From: Gorillibacterium timonense
Lineage (GTDB): Bacteria > Bacillota > Bacilli > Paenibacillales > NBRC-103111
Direction: 5' to 3'
Length of the DNA stretch: 64,000 nt
Assembly (NCBI RefSeq): GCF_001457415.1
Contig: NZ_LN881720.1
Span: 124,001 to 188,000 of the forward strand
Position numbers and translations under genes: made by a program. The stretch's first letter is position 1. The number at the start of each line of letters is the position of its first letter. The notes beneath the pieces are model-generated. The model was not told where the DNA came from. It ran no database searches and was given only the letters and a program-made list of their open reading frames with translations. This document shows, piece after piece, positions 1 to 8,837 of the stretch.

Positions 1-1
1 T

Positions 2-214
2 GTGAACGGCGTTCAGAACGCGGAGCTCAGCAATTGGGTCGATACCCATCAAGCGGTTGTTCGCCAAGGTTATCTCGAACAGTCCAATGTGGATCCCGCG
101 CAATCGATGATTGAGCTGAACACGGCCCTGAGGGCTTACGAAGCCAACCAAAAGATGGTTCAATACTACGACCGCAGCCTGGACAAGGCTGTCAACGAAG
201 TTGGGAAGGTGTAA
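2..214 (+). CDS. flhO: Flagellar rod/hook-basal body protein, C-terminal fragment (FlhO-like)
   Basis: Only the last 70 or so codons are in the window; the true start lies upstream, so this is a partial gene. The visible part carries the C-terminal flagellar rod-protein signature: VRQGYLEQSNVDPAQSMIELN followed by a heptad-like helix ending in a stop at 212-214. Proteins of this family (FlgF/FlgG type) form the distal rod or hook-basal body segment outside the membrane. The next gene, seven bases downstream, is a paralogue with the same C-terminal signature, which matches the flhO-flhP pair of Bacillus. The symbol rests on this pairing rather than on the fragment alone. Confidence 0.85.
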   Translation: MNGVQNAELSNWVDTHQAVVRQGYLEQSNVDPAQSMIELNTALRAYEANQKMVQYYDRSLDKAVNEVGKV

Positions 215-220
215 CGGACG

Positions 221-1093
221 ATGAACGCTTCTCTAATTTCTTCCATGACATCCATGAACGCCCTGCAGCGAAAGCTTGACATTCTGGGCGACAATATGGC
301 AAATTTGTCTACTACAGGGTATAAGCGCAAGGAAGCCAACTTTGCCGATATCTTGATGAATGTCAAACAGCAGCCGCAAGGCTTTCAGCAGAACGGCCGC
401 TTGTCTCCTCTCGGCTACGTGCAGAGCTGGGGCAGCCGCATCAGCCAGGTGCAGTATGACCTCACACAAGGGTCGCTGAAGGAGACGGGAGTAAGCACCG
501 ACCTGAGCGTGGAGGGAGACGCCTTGTTCGAGGTCAACGCGGATGGGCAGACCGCCTACACCCGAGACGGCGCTTTTCAACTGACTGCTCAAGGCACGGA
601 TCCGAACCTCCTCTACCTGACGACGAAGGAAGGCCATGATGTCCAGGGTGTGGATGCTGCGGGCAATCCCATCCCGATCACGGTTCGGGCTGGTTATGAT
701 GTGCATATTGCACCGGACGGCACCGTAACCGAGTATCGCAAGGACGATCCCAATGGCTCTCGAGTAGTGGGTAAGGTCAAGCTGGTGGTTGCCGTCAAAC
801 CGCAATTTCTGGAGCAGATTGGGAATAATCTGTATATCGTTCCCCGGGACATGGACAATGCTGCCGCTCAAATCGTCCGCGACGCGGTCGCCGCTGATTA
901 TGACGCCTCCTCTCCTGATCGGACCGTAGATACCCCGCTTGCGGTGCGTCAGGGCTGGTTGGAGCAGTCCAATGTTTCGATGGCCGATGAAATGGCCGAC
1001 CTTATGCTCGTGCAGAGGGCCTATCAATTGAATGCGCGGGCGCTTACGTCCGCCGACACCATGATGAATCTCGCCAATAACCTCCGAGCTTGA
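221..1093 (+). CDS. flhP: Flagellar hook-basal body protein (FlhP-like)
   Basis: 290 aa, a full-length member of the FlgF/FlgG family. Residues 1-35 hold the rod signature (NALQRKLDILGDNMANLSTTGYKR), the middle is the variable D1-like region, and residues 240-290 hold the C-terminal helix (VRQGWLEQSNVSMADEMADL...QRAYQLNARAL). Such proteins polymerise into the flagellar rod after export by the flagellar type III apparatus. The ATG at 221 is preceded by AAGGTGTAA. The gene follows its paralogue after six bases, so the two are probably co-transcribed. Which rod segment it forms cannot be told from the sequence. Confidence 0.9.
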   Translation: MNASLISSMTSMNALQRKLDILGDNMANLSTTGYKRKEANFADILMNVKQQPQGFQQNGRLSPLGYVQSWGSRISQVQYDLTQGSLKETGVSTDLSVEGDALFEVNADGQTAYTRDGAFQLTAQGTDPNLLYLTTKEGHDVQGVDAAGNPIPITVRAGYDVHIAPDGTVTEYRKDDPNGSRVVGKVKLVVAVKPQFLEQIGNNLYIVPRDMDNAAAQIVRDAVAADYDASSPDRTVDTPLAVRQGWLEQSNVSMADEMADLMLVQRAYQLNARALTSADTMMNLANNLRA

Positions 1094-1134
1094 TTCTTTG
1101 TTGGAACGTGCAGCACCTCGAGAAGGAGGAAGCC

Positions 1135-1425
1135 ATGCCGCTTAACGAAGATGGTCAAGCCTCCGCTGCCAAAAGTCGCGAAGCCGGGCTCAAACCGGCA
1201 TCCGGCAAGAAGGCGGAGCAGCCGACCAAACCGTCTAAATCGTCTAAATCGCGAAAGAAGAAGCGTCTGAAGCTTTGGATACGGATCTCGATTCCTTTCC
1301 TGTGCCTGATTGCCCTGGTTGTCGGAATGGGCGTCGGATATGTCTACATGGGTAAGCAGCCCATGTCGGATATTTGGAAATGGGAAACATGGAGACATGC
1401 CTTTGACCTCATTTTCGCTCCATAA
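1135..1425 (+). CDS. Small single-pass membrane protein, EpuA-like family
   Basis: 96 aa from the ATG at 1135, chosen because AGAAGGAGG lies just upstream; an in-frame upstream extension has no such site. The first 42 residues are a lysine/serine-rich cytoplasmic tail (KSSKSRKKKRLK), followed by one membrane segment (residues about 46-68, IPFLCLIALVVGMGVGYVYM) and a short outer end with the pattern GKQPMSDIWKWETWRHAFDLIF. This arrangement resembles the EpuA family, often labelled an RNA polymerase beta-subunit-like protein in databases; that label should not be read as a function. It is followed at once by a terminator, so it closes the flhO-flhP operon. Confidence 0.75.
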   Translation: MPLNEDGQASAAKSREAGLKPASGKKAEQPTKPSKSSKSRKKKRLKLWIRISIPFLCLIALVVGMGVGYVYMGKQPMSDIWKWETWRHAFDLIFAP

Positions 1426-1431
1426 CCCAAG

Positions 1432-1457
1432 CTCCCTGCTCAAGGGAGTTTTTTTTT
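1432..1457 (+). terminator. Rho-independent terminator after the flhO-flhP operon
   Basis: Stem CTCCCT (1432-1437) and AGGGAG (1443-1448) with a 5-nt loop, followed by nine T residues (1449-1457). It lies 7 bases behind the stop of the small membrane-protein gene. Confidence 0.9.
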
Positions 1458-1514
1458 CGCCATTTCCTAGGTATAATGGGGGGATGGAAATCCTTATATG
1501 AGGAGAGCGGACCT

Positions 1515-2093
1515 TTGACATTACCCAATGTCTTAACTTTGCTGCGTTTTCTGCTGATTCCCGTGTACCTCTATGTCTTCTTGAGCGGGCACGAGCAACC
1601 GGCATTTCTCATCATGCTGCTTGCCGGTCTTACGGATGTGCTCGACGGGCACATTGCCCGTAAACGGCAGCAGGTGACCGAGCTTGGATCGATGCTGGAC
1701 CCGCTTGCGGACAAGCTGATGATGCTAACCGTGGTCTTCTCGCTCCTTTATATCGAGTGGATTCCCTGGCAGGCCGCCGTCGCTGTTGTGTTCCGCGATG
1801 CAGGCATGATTGCAGCGGCTGTGCTGTTCAAGGTGCGGGGTAAGAAAACCGTACCGGCAAACGCCATGGGGAAGCTGACCACCGTATTGTTTTACCTGGC
1901 GATTTTGCTTATCGTCATGAAAGTCAACCACGCGGTTCCGTTTCTCTGGGTTGTCATCGCCTTTTCCTTTTTAACGACCTTGATCTATGCGATTTCCGTC
2001 AAGCGGGTGAATGAGGAAGAGGGGGAAGCGGGCGCCCTGGCGGGGGTGTCCGGATTTGTTCCCGAGAAAGAGGAGCTGCGGCGCAAGTCTTAA
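1515..2093 (+). CDS. CDP-alcohol phosphatidyltransferase, probable phosphatidylglycerophosphate synthase
   Basis: 192 aa. It carries the family motif D-G-x2-A-R-x8-G-x3-D-x3-D as DVLDGHIARKRQQVTELGSM followed by LDPLADK, the metal and CDP-diacylglycerol site. Four to five hydrophobic segments follow, as expected for an integral membrane enzyme that swaps the CMP of CDP-diacylglycerol for glycerol 3-phosphate. The TTG at 1515 is preferred because GGAGAG lies 6-11 bases before it; an ATG at 1476 in frame lacks a ribosome site. Length fits PgsA, but many Bacillales carry a second pgsA-like gene, so the exact acceptor alcohol is uncertain. Confidence 0.85.
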   Translation: MTLPNVLTLLRFLLIPVYLYVFLSGHEQPAFLIMLLAGLTDVLDGHIARKRQQVTELGSMLDPLADKLMMLTVVFSLLYIEWIPWQAAVAVVFRDAGMIAAAVLFKVRGKKTVPANAMGKLTTVLFYLAILLIVMKVNHAVPFLWVVIAFSFLTTLIYAISVKRVNEEEGEAGALAGVSGFVPEKEELRRKS

Positions 2094-2182
2094 GAGACGG
2101 ATGCGTACATAAGGATTACTCCGCCTTTTGAGATCGGGCAGGGCGCTACTTGGAGGACAAGGGGGCCCGGGGCAGAAGTCTC

Positions 2183-2210
2183 TTGCCGAACCGGGGCTTC
2201 CCGCTATAAT
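2183..2210 (+). promoter_or_regulatory. Possible sigma-A promoter for fabZ
   Basis: TTGCCG (2183-2188), a 16-base spacer and a perfect TATAAT (2205-2210). It would leave a leader of about 110 bases before fabZ. The rest of the 2094-2327 gap shows no gene. Confidence 0.45.
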
Positions 2211-2327
2211 CGGAATTCAAGGAAGATCCTCATCGGCGCTTTCTTGGCGCTGGACGTTGCCCGAAGAAACGCGGAACAACAGAAGCAATGACGTACAGCT
2301 TTCATTCGGAAAGGGGACGGCGGCTCG

Positions 2328-2765
2328 ATGTTTAATGCACAACAAATTCAAGAAATCATTCCGCACCGGTATCCTTTTTTACTGGTGGACCGCATTCTCG
2401 AAGTGGAGGAAGGCAAGCGGGCGGTGGGCCTCAAGAATGTGACGGTCAACGAACCGTTCTTCGCCGGCCACTTCCCCGGGTATCCGGTCATGCCGGGCGT
2501 ACTGATTGCGGAAGCGCTCGCCCAGGTCGGAGCGGTCGCTCTGCTTCAGCTCGAAGCCAATAAGAACAAGCTGGGCTTGCTCGCGGGGATCGACAATTTC
2601 CGGTTCCGGGGACAGGTGTTTCCGGGAGACACGCTCACGCTGGAAATGACCGTAACCCGCTTTAAGGGCTCGATCGGCAAAGGGCAAGGCGTTGCCAAGG
2701 TGGGAGACCGCGTCGTCGCCGAAGGTGAGCTCATGTTCGCGCTGGCCGACCGGCCTGCGGAGTAA
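2328..2765 (+). CDS. fabZ: 3-hydroxyacyl-[acyl-carrier-protein] dehydratase FabZ
   Basis: 145 aa, full length for FabZ. The enzyme removes water from 3-hydroxyacyl-ACP in the fatty-acid elongation cycle in the cytoplasm. The hot-dog-fold active site is visible: [12 protein letters not shown] at residues 11-22, the catalytic His48 in [12 protein letters not shown], and Glu62 in [10 protein letters not shown] on the central helix. The start ATG follows AAAGGGGACGGCGGCTCG. It stands between a phospholipid synthase and a sugar mutase, in keeping with the flhOP-fabZ neighbourhood of Bacillus. Confidence 0.96.
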   Translation: MFNAQQIQEIIPHRYPFLLVDRILEVEEGKRAVGLKNVTVNEPFFAGHFPGYPVMPGVLIAEALAQVGAVALLQLEANKNKLGLLAGIDNFRFRGQVFPGDTLTLEMTVTRFKGSIGKGQGVAKVGDRVVAEGELMFALADRPAE

Positions 2766-2837
2766 GGGAGCAGCGAGCATTCTTAGGAATTCAACTGGAA
2801 TTGCAAAAAAGAAACGGTTGTTTAAGGAGGAAGCAAG

Positions 2838-4535
2838 ATGGCAGGGAATGAACGAGTTAGCGCAGAATACCGCCTTTGGCTGGAAAAAGGCGACGAGGAA
2901 ACGAAACGGGAGCTTGAGCTCATTCAGGATCAAGCGAAGGAAGTGGAAGACCGGTTTTACCGCGATCTTGAATTCGGCACCGGCGGCATGCGCGGTGTTG
3001 TAGGAGCAGGTACGAACCGGATGAATCTTTACACCGTCGGCCGGGCTTCTCAAGGGCTGTCGAACTACTTGCTGCAGGATAAGAGCCGCAGCCATGCGGT
3101 GGTCATTGCTTATGATTCGCGCAACAAATCTCCGGAATTCGCTTTGGAAGCGGCTCTCGTGCTTGCGGCGAACGGAATCACCGCCCATGTGTTTGAAAGC
3201 CTGCGGCCGACGCCGGAGCTGTCGTTTGCGGTCCGGGAAGTCGGCGCATCCGCCGGTATTGTCGTGACAGCGAGCCACAATCCGCCGGAATACAACGGCT
3301 ATAAAGTATACGGTCCGGACGGCGGACAGATGGTAGCGGAAGCGGCCGGCGCCGTCATCTCGGAGATCGGCAAGCTCGACACGTTCACTTCGGTGAACCG
3401 CATCACCCGCAGTGATGCCGAAGCGAAGGGGCTTCTGCATTGGCTCGGCGAAGCCGTGGACCAAAAGTTCATTCATGCCGTTACCTCCGTCAGCCCGAAC
3501 CCGCAAACGGCCAAGGAAATGGGAGACAAGGTCAAGATTGTCTATACCCCGCTGCATGGAGCCGGCAACCTTAGCGTTCGCCGCGCTTTGAAGGAAATCG
3601 GCTTCACCCAGGTGCATGTCGTTCCCGAGCAGGAGCTGCCGGATCCGTTGTTCTCGACGGTGAAGTCGCCGAATCCGGAGGAACGCGCCGCGTTCACGTT
3701 GGCTGTCGAGCTGGCGAAGCAGATCGATGCCGATCTCATCATCGGCACGGACCCCGATTGCGACCGAATGGGCGCCGTGGTTCGTGATGCTTCCGGCGAG
3801 TACAACGTGCTCACCGGTAACCAGTCCGGTGCGATCATGGTGCATTACCTGCTCAGCAGCTTGAAGGACCAGAACAAGATTCCGGCGAATGGCGCCGTCA
3901 TCAAGACGATCGTCACGAGCGAGATGGGCGCGGTCATTGCCCGCAGCTTTGGAGTCGAGGTCATGAACACCCTCACGGGCTTCAAGTACATCGGCGAGAA
4001 AATGACCGAGTTCGATGCCACAGGCAGCCACACCTTCCTGTTTGGCTACGAAGAGAGCTATGGCTATCTGGCCGGCAACTACGCTCGCGACAAAGATGCC
4101 GTTGTCGCCTGCATGCTGATCTCCGAGGCGGCTGCTTACTATAAGAAACAAGGCAAAACCTTGTACGATGTGTTGCTTTCGCTGTACGACGAATACGGCT
4201 TCTTCCTGGAGAAGTTGGAGTCTCGCACGCTGAAGGGCAAGGAAGGCTTGGAAAAGATCCGCGGCATCATGGACGACTGGCGGAAAAACCCGCCGGCTGA
4301 TGTCAATGGCACCCAAGTGGCGGAGGTGTTGGACTACTCCCAGGGCATCCAAGATCTGCCGCGTGAAAACGTGCTGAAATATGTGCTGGCGGACGGATCA
4401 TGGTTCACGCTGCGGCCTTCCGGCACGGAGCCCAAGATCAAAGTGTACTTTGCCGTCAAAGGCGCTACGGCGGATGAATCCCGGGAACGGCTCGCCACCC
4501 TTTCCGAAACGGTTATGGCTCGTGTAGACGCCTAA
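2838..4535 (+). CDS. pgcA: Phospho-sugar mutase (phosphoglucomutase/phosphomannomutase family)
   Basis: 565 aa, typical for the long alpha-D-phosphohexomutases of Firmicutes (PgcA). The phosphorylated catalytic serine is Ser146 in VTASHNPPEYNGY; the magnesium loop is GTDPDCDRMG; the sugar-binding loop is GYEESYGYLAG; and the C-terminal phosphate loop is RPSGTEPKIKVYF. It interconverts glucose 6-phosphate and glucose 1-phosphate, feeding UDP-glucose and wall polymers. Strong site AAGGAGG lies 9 bases before the ATG. The symbol is by family resemblance. The cell-wall genes that follow fit a precursor-supply role. Confidence 0.92.
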   Translation: MAGNERVSAEYRLWLEKGDEETKRELELIQDQAKEVEDRFYRDLEFGTGGMRGVVGAGTNRMNLYTVGRASQGLSNYLLQDKSRSHAVVIAYDSRNKSPEFALEAALVLAANGITAHVFESLRPTPELSFAVREVGASAGIVVTASHNPPEYNGYKVYGPDGGQMVAEAAGAVISEIGKLDTFTSVNRITRSDAEAKGLLHWLGEAVDQKFIHAVTSVSPNPQTAKEMGDKVKIVYTPLHGAGNLSVRRALKEIGFTQVHVVPEQELPDPLFSTVKSPNPEERAAFTLAVELAKQIDADLIIGTDPDCDRMGAVVRDASGEYNVLTGNQSGAIMVHYLLSSLKDQNKIPANGAVIKTIVTSEMGAVIARSFGVEVMNTLTGFKYIGEKMTEFDATGSHTFLFGYEESYGYLAGNYARDKDAVVACMLISEAAAYYKKQGKTLYDVLLSLYDEYGFFLEKLESRTLKGKEGLEKIRGIMDDWRKNPPADVNGTQVAEVLDYSQGIQDLPRENVLKYVLADGSWFTLRPSGTEPKIKVYFAVKGATADESRERLATLSETVMARVDA

Positions 4536-4696
4536 TCTCCGATCGGCCGATTGCGGATAACGAGGTTCGCAGTCGCCGTGGCATACGGTTATCCGCTCTC
4601 CGGGAGCGAACAACGGGTCCTCTTGTGGGGCGGGCGGCTTGCCTGCCGCAAGCGGACCCTTTTGCCGGAAAATGAATGGAACAGGAGTTGGATAGG

Positions 4697-6748
4697 GTGA
4701 AAGGCTACGCGAAATGGAACCGCCTCGCTCTCAAGGGGCTGTGGATACTGGTTGCGCTGGGCCTGTTGGCCTCGCTTCCGCTTGCCTATGCGCGGGTGAA
4801 GACGGAACGTTCAACAAAAAATGTGGAATTCGTCATGGACTACCGCGACTTGCTGGAGATCAGCGCCGTCAAGGATGACCCGCAAGCCTTCGTATCGGCT
4901 CAGCTGGAGGAAATGAAGAAGGCGGGCATCCGCTCCGTCGCCATGTACGAAACGACGCTCAGTGAGCTGCAACTGGCTCGCCGGGTGGATTTGTTCACGG
5001 AAAAGGACGTCTCTCTTCTGGTCGGAAACCTCGCGTCGCCGCGGGAAAACAACACCTATCTCCTGTTCGCTGACGAGGCGACCCGTGCGAAGCTGCAGCC
5101 GGAGCTTGAGTATTGGTTTAGCCGTTACAAGCTGACCACCTCGGTGTGGAATTATCAAGGCAGACCGGGGATGGTCATCAACGCTTCACCCGATGAAGCG
5201 GCCTTGAAGCCGCTCGGTCCCGATCCGATCGCTCTGGAGCAATTGAAGCAGCAGGGCTTCCGGATTGTTTCCCGAATCTCCAACCGGCATCAGCCTTATG
5301 TCCAGGAGGATATGGATAAGATTCTGTCGGCCTATGCGCAGGCCGACGCCCGGACGCTGATCGTGGAAGGGGATTACGTCCCTGGTTACGGAGAAGGCGA
5401 TGACAGCCATATCAAGGATTTTGCCGAGCTGATGGATAAGCATCACATGGGGCTTGCCTCCGTCGAGCTGATCAAGACTCCTGCGGGTCTCGGCACCCTC
5501 GCGGCCAAGCTGCATTACAACGTGCTGCGTGCGCATTCCTTCACCGAAGCGGATGCGGACAAGCTTTCGCCTACCCTTTCTACCGAGCAACTGGATGCAC
5601 GGATCAAGACGGCGTCTGATCGCTTCGTGCTTGCGGTAAAGGACCGGAATATTCGCTTGATCTTCCTGAATGCGCGGGCTTATCGCAATGTCGACAAGGC
5701 GACGATCACCGATCCGCTTGCGCCTCTTTACCGCACTCTTCAGGGCAAGGACGGAGCGATTGCGCGAATCGAAAATGAAGGCTTCCAGACGAATAATGGT
5801 CCCGCAGGGCAGTTCGACTACCAGGAGAGCCCGCTGCATTCCGTTCTCAAGCCGCTTGTTGTGGCCGGGGCTATCGCTCTTGTTACTTTGCTGATCGCAG
5901 TATTTTTCCCGGTGTCCGCTCTTCCGGTCTTTGTGCTCGGCCTTCTGGGTGCCGGCGGCCTCTATTTGCTATCTCCCGTCATGCTGTACAAGCTGCTCGC
6001 GCTCGCGGCGGGAATCAGCTCGGCCAGCCTGGCGATGATCCTCGCCATCAAACGACTGCGCAAGCCTAAGCTTCCGGAAGCGGCAAGCGGCGCTGTGGTG
6101 AACCTGTTTATTCGGACGACGCTCCTGTCGCTCATCGGGGCTGTCTATGTGGTGGGACTGCTCAACCACATCACCTTTAACTTGCTGCTTAACCAATTTA
6201 CCGGCGTCAAAGCTCTCGGCTTTTTGCCGATCGTGGTCGTAGCGTTCTATCTGCTGCTGTTCAGCGAAAGCCTCGGGTCCGACGAGCAGATTCGCAAGCT
6301 GAAGAAAATTCTCGCCTCTCCGATTACCGTGCTGTGGATCGTTGCGGCGGCGTTGCTCGGGGGCGCTCTCCTGTACTACCTTTCCCGTACGGGCAATGAA
6401 GGGCAGGTCAGCGGAGTCGAGATGATCTTCCGCTCCTTCCTCGAAAATGTTCTCGGCGTCCGGCCGCGTACGAAGGAATTCCTCATCGGTCATCCGCTGT
6501 TCATTCTCGGCGCTTATCTGTGGCTTCGTTATCGGAAGCCCGCCGGGTTGTGGATCTTCATGTTCGGGGTTATCGGCCAGGTGGATATGGTCGGCACCTT
6601 CACTCACCTGCATACCCCGATCTACATCTCGGCCATCCGGCTGGGATATGGGCTCTTGTTCGGTGTCGTGATCGGGTTCATCCTCATCGGGTTGTGGAAT
6701 CTTGCGGCAAGGGGTTGGAGAAAATGGGCAGAGCCGTTCATCAGCTAG
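4697..6748 (+). CDS. DUF5693-type polytopic membrane protein
   Basis: 683 aa from the GTG at 4697. This start is preferred over the ATG at 4676 because AGGAG (4683-4687) lies nine bases before the GTG while nothing precedes the ATG. One membrane segment lies near residues 10-30; a soluble domain of about 350 residues follows, then eight or so hydrophobic segments fill the C-terminal half. It matches the uncharacterised DUF5693 proteins found beside csaB in Paenibacillus. The reading frame overlaps csaB by 25 bases, so translation is probably coupled. A role in wall-polymer assembly or export is inferred from position only. Confidence 0.8.
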   Translation: MKGYAKWNRLALKGLWILVALGLLASLPLAYARVKTERSTKNVEFVMDYRDLLEISAVKDDPQAFVSAQLEEMKKAGIRSVAMYETTLSELQLARRVDLFTEKDVSLLVGNLASPRENNTYLLFADEATRAKLQPELEYWFSRYKLTTSVWNYQGRPGMVINASPDEAALKPLGPDPIALEQLKQQGFRIVSRISNRHQPYVQEDMDKILSAYAQADARTLIVEGDYVPGYGEGDDSHIKDFAELMDKHHMGLASVELIKTPAGLGTLAAKLHYNVLRAHSFTEADADKLSPTLSTEQLDARIKTASDRFVLAVKDRNIRLIFLNARAYRNVDKATITDPLAPLYRTLQGKDGAIARIENEGFQTNNGPAGQFDYQESPLHSVLKPLVVAGAIALVTLLIAVFFPVSALPVFVLGLLGAGGLYLLSPVMLYKLLALAAGISSASLAMILAIKRLRKPKLPEAASGAVVNLFIRTTLLSLIGAVYVVGLLNHITFNLLLNQFTGVKALGFLPIVVVAFYLLLFSESLGSDEQIRKLKKILASPITVLWIVAAALLGGALLYYLSRTGNEGQVSGVEMIFRSFLENVLGVRPRTKEFLIGHPLFILGAYLWLRYRKPAGLWIFMFGVIGQVDMVGTFTHLHTPIYISAIRLGYGLLFGVVIGFILIGLWNLAARGWRKWAEPFIS

Positions 6749-7881
6749 TTCTGTCGGGCTATTACGGCTTTCACAACAGCGGCGATGAAGCGGTGCTTCA
6801 GTCCATCCTGCTTGCCCTGGAGGCTGAAGCGAAAAGGGCGGGCATCGCCGTCGAGCCTATCGTCTTGTCGGGTGATCCCGCTTGGACGGAGAAGATGTAC
6901 GGCGTCCGGGCCGTCCACCGGATGAAGCCGGCGGAGGTGCTCTCGGCTGTCCGGAAGGCCGACGGACTCATCAGCGGCGGCGGCAGCCTCCTGCAGGATG
7001 CCACCGGCAAGCTGACGATTCCGTATTATCTCGCGATCCTTAAGCTAGCCCAGTGGCTCGGCAAGCCGACGTTCATCTACTCCCAGGGAATCGGGCCTGT
7101 GGGGCAGAGGGCTTTCTTTGGTCCCATCCGGCGGACGTTCTCCCGCTGCCAGTATGTATCGGTCCGGGACCGGGAATCGGCGGAGCTGCTGAGACGCATG
7201 GGGCTGACCGCCCCCGTCGATATCGTCCCGGACCCGGTCATGGGGCTGCCACTGCGTTCAGCGGCTGAGGATGGCCGGCTCCCGGATAGCGGGACGGCGC
7301 TTGCCGCTGGTTTAAGCGGCGCTTCGCAAGAGCTGGCCCCGGTTATCGGCGTGTCCGTCCGCTTCTGGAACGCCGACCGCTCGGAGCTGGCGGCCATCGC
7401 GGAGGCGCTGAACCGGCTCCGCCGCGAGCGCCGGGTCGAGGTGCGCTTCCTGCCGTTCCATCTGCCGGATGACGAGGAGGCCTCTCGTGAAGTGGTCCGG
7501 CTGATGGGCGCGGAGGACGCGCCGGATGTGCGGATCGCGGACGGGCTCGACCACCCGCAGGCGATGCTCGCGGCGGTCGGCGAATGCAGCCTGCTGATCG
7601 GCATGCGGCTGCATTCGCTGATCTATGCCGCGTCGCAGCATGTGCCGGTGGCCGGCATCTCCTACGATCCGAAGATCGACCAGTTCCTCTCGCGGCTCAA
7701 GCGGACCGCCGTCGCCTCCGTGGACCGGATCGACGCCGCTCTCGTCGCCCGGGAGTCGGCGCTCCTGCTCGATTCCCGAGAAACCTGGACCGCGGCCTCC
7801 CGCCCGTTGATCGATGCACTCAAAAACGAAGCCCACCGTCCGGCCGAGCGGATCGTGGACCTGCTCGTGAAGAAAGGTTGA
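6724..7881 (+). CDS. csaB: Polysaccharide pyruvyl transferase CsaB
   Basis: 385 aa. CsaB transfers pyruvate from phosphoenolpyruvate onto the secondary cell-wall polymer, making the ketal that SLH domains bind. Visible family features: LSGYYGFHNSGDEAVLQSIL at the N-terminus, ISGGGSLLQDATGKLTIPYY, FIYSQGIGPVG, VSVRDRESAELL and the C-terminal GMRLHSLIYAA with its conserved His. The ATG at 6724 lies inside the end of the preceding gene and follows GGTTGGAGAAA. The gene sits four bases before a tagA-like gene and within 3 kb of two SLH proteins, which supports an anchoring role. Confidence 0.95.
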   Translation: MGRAVHQLVLSGYYGFHNSGDEAVLQSILLALEAEAKRAGIAVEPIVLSGDPAWTEKMYGVRAVHRMKPAEVLSAVRKADGLISGGGSLLQDATGKLTIPYYLAILKLAQWLGKPTFIYSQGIGPVGQRAFFGPIRRTFSRCQYVSVRDRESAELLRRMGLTAPVDIVPDPVMGLPLRSAAEDGRLPDSGTALAAGLSGASQELAPVIGVSVRFWNADRSELAAIAEALNRLRRERRVEVRFLPFHLPDDEEASREVVRLMGAEDAPDVRIADGLDHPQAMLAAVGECSLLIGMRLHSLIYAASQHVPVAGISYDPKIDQFLSRLKRTAVASVDRIDAALVARESALLLDSRETWTAASRPLIDALKNEAHRPAERIVDLLVKKG

Positions 7882-7885
7882 GCAT

Positions 7886-8629
7886 ATGAAACCCGGAATT
7901 CCCGCCGTTTCGTTGTACGGTGTACCCTTCAGCAAGTTGAATTTCAAGGAGACGGTGGACCTGCTCGTCCAAACCGTGGAAGCGAAAATGCCCGCGCAGG
8001 TCATCACGGCCAACCCGATCATGGTGATGAAGGCGCTTGAAGATCCGGCCTATATGGCGATGATGCAGAGGGCCGAAGTGATCGTGCCGGACGGCGCCGG
8101 AGTGGTATGGGCAACAGGCTATATCGGCAAGCCGGTAGCGGAGAAGGTCGCCGGAATCGAGCTGATGCACGAGCTTTTTCGCATCGGAGAAGAACGCGGC
8201 TGGAGGGTGTATCTGCTCGGGACCGCTCCCGATACGATCCGCATCGCCGTGGAGAAGCTGCGGGAGCGCTATCCGAAGCTGATCCTGGCCGGCTACCGCG
8301 ACGGATATTTCAAGGCGGATCAGGATCAAGAGGTGCTGTCCGAGATTCAGCAGACGGCTCCCGATCTGCTCTTCGTCGGCCGCGGAGCCGATACGCAAGA
8401 GCCTTGGATCGACCGCTACAAGGAAGAGCTCGGCGTGCCGCTTGTCATGGGAGTCGGGGGGAGCCTCGACATTCTCGCAGGCAAGCTGAAACGGGCTCCG
8501 AAGTGGATGATCAAGCTGCGCTTGGAATGGTTTTACCGGCTCGCGAAGGAGCCGACGCGCTACAAGCGAATGCTGGTATTACCGAAATTTGCCCTAAAAG
8601 TGATGAGAGATAGAGAAAAACTGCAATAA
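7886..8629 (+). CDS. tagA: WecG/TagA/CpsF-family glycosyltransferase (probable ManNAc transferase)
   Basis: 247 aa, the usual length for this family. The enzyme adds N-acetylmannosamine to the undecaprenyl-diphosphate-linked GlcNAc, the second step of linkage-unit synthesis. Family motifs are TANPIMVMKAL, IVPDGAGVVWA with the catalytic-type Asp, LLGTAPDTI, GYRDGYF and the C-terminal RLAKEPTRYKRM. It follows csaB after four bases and ends the operon at a strong terminator. The acceptor is assumed from the family; the polymer might be teichoic-acid-like or a secondary wall polymer. Confidence 0.9.
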   Translation: MKPGIPAVSLYGVPFSKLNFKETVDLLVQTVEAKMPAQVITANPIMVMKALEDPAYMAMMQRAEVIVPDGAGVVWATGYIGKPVAEKVAGIELMHELFRIGEERGWRVYLLGTAPDTIRIAVEKLRERYPKLILAGYRDGYFKADQDQEVLSEIQQTAPDLLFVGRGADTQEPWIDRYKEELGVPLVMGVGGSLDILAGKLKRAPKWMIKLRLEWFYRLAKEPTRYKRMLVLPKFALKVMRDREKLQ

Positions 8630-8639
8630 AAGCAAGAAT

Positions 8640-8667
8640 AACCCGGCAAACCAAGGTTTGCCGGGTT
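8640..8667 (+). terminator. Rho-independent terminator after tagA
   Basis: Perfect 13-bp stem AACCCGGCAAACC (8640-8652) and GGTTTGCCGGGTT (8655-8667) with the two-base spacer AA, followed by ATTTGTT. It closes the csaB-tagA operon. Confidence 0.9.
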
Positions 8668-8749
8668 ATTTGTTAGTTTCGCTGGTTTGTCTATTTGGTT
8701 ACATGTTATTATAGTAGGATAGAAGCTAGTAGTGGCTTGCGTTTTTGGC

Positions 8750-8766
8750 GTGCCCTTACCGGGCAC
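8750..8766 (+). promoter_or_regulatory. Small hairpin in the leader of the tagO-like gene
   Basis: GTGCCC (8750-8755) pairs with GGGCAC (8761-8766) around TTACC. No T tract follows, so it is not an obvious terminator. A possible promoter lies upstream: TTTGTC, 18 bases, TATAGT (8710-8715). Confidence 0.3.
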
Positions 8767-8837
8767 TGACTTGAGTTTGTGAATACCATAACCGGAATCA
8801 TAAAAGATTGGCAGAGAAGTTAAAGGGGTTGACAGAT

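Noticed and set aside
2128-2442. 104-codon frame before and over the fabZ start
   Set aside because: Different frame from fabZ, no ribosome site and low-complexity translation; the gap is more likely promoter and leader.
2379-4352. 657-codon open frame on the minus strand
   Set aside because: Lies antisense to fabZ and the phosphosugar mutase, both with clear motifs; it is the usual by-product of GC-rich codon use.
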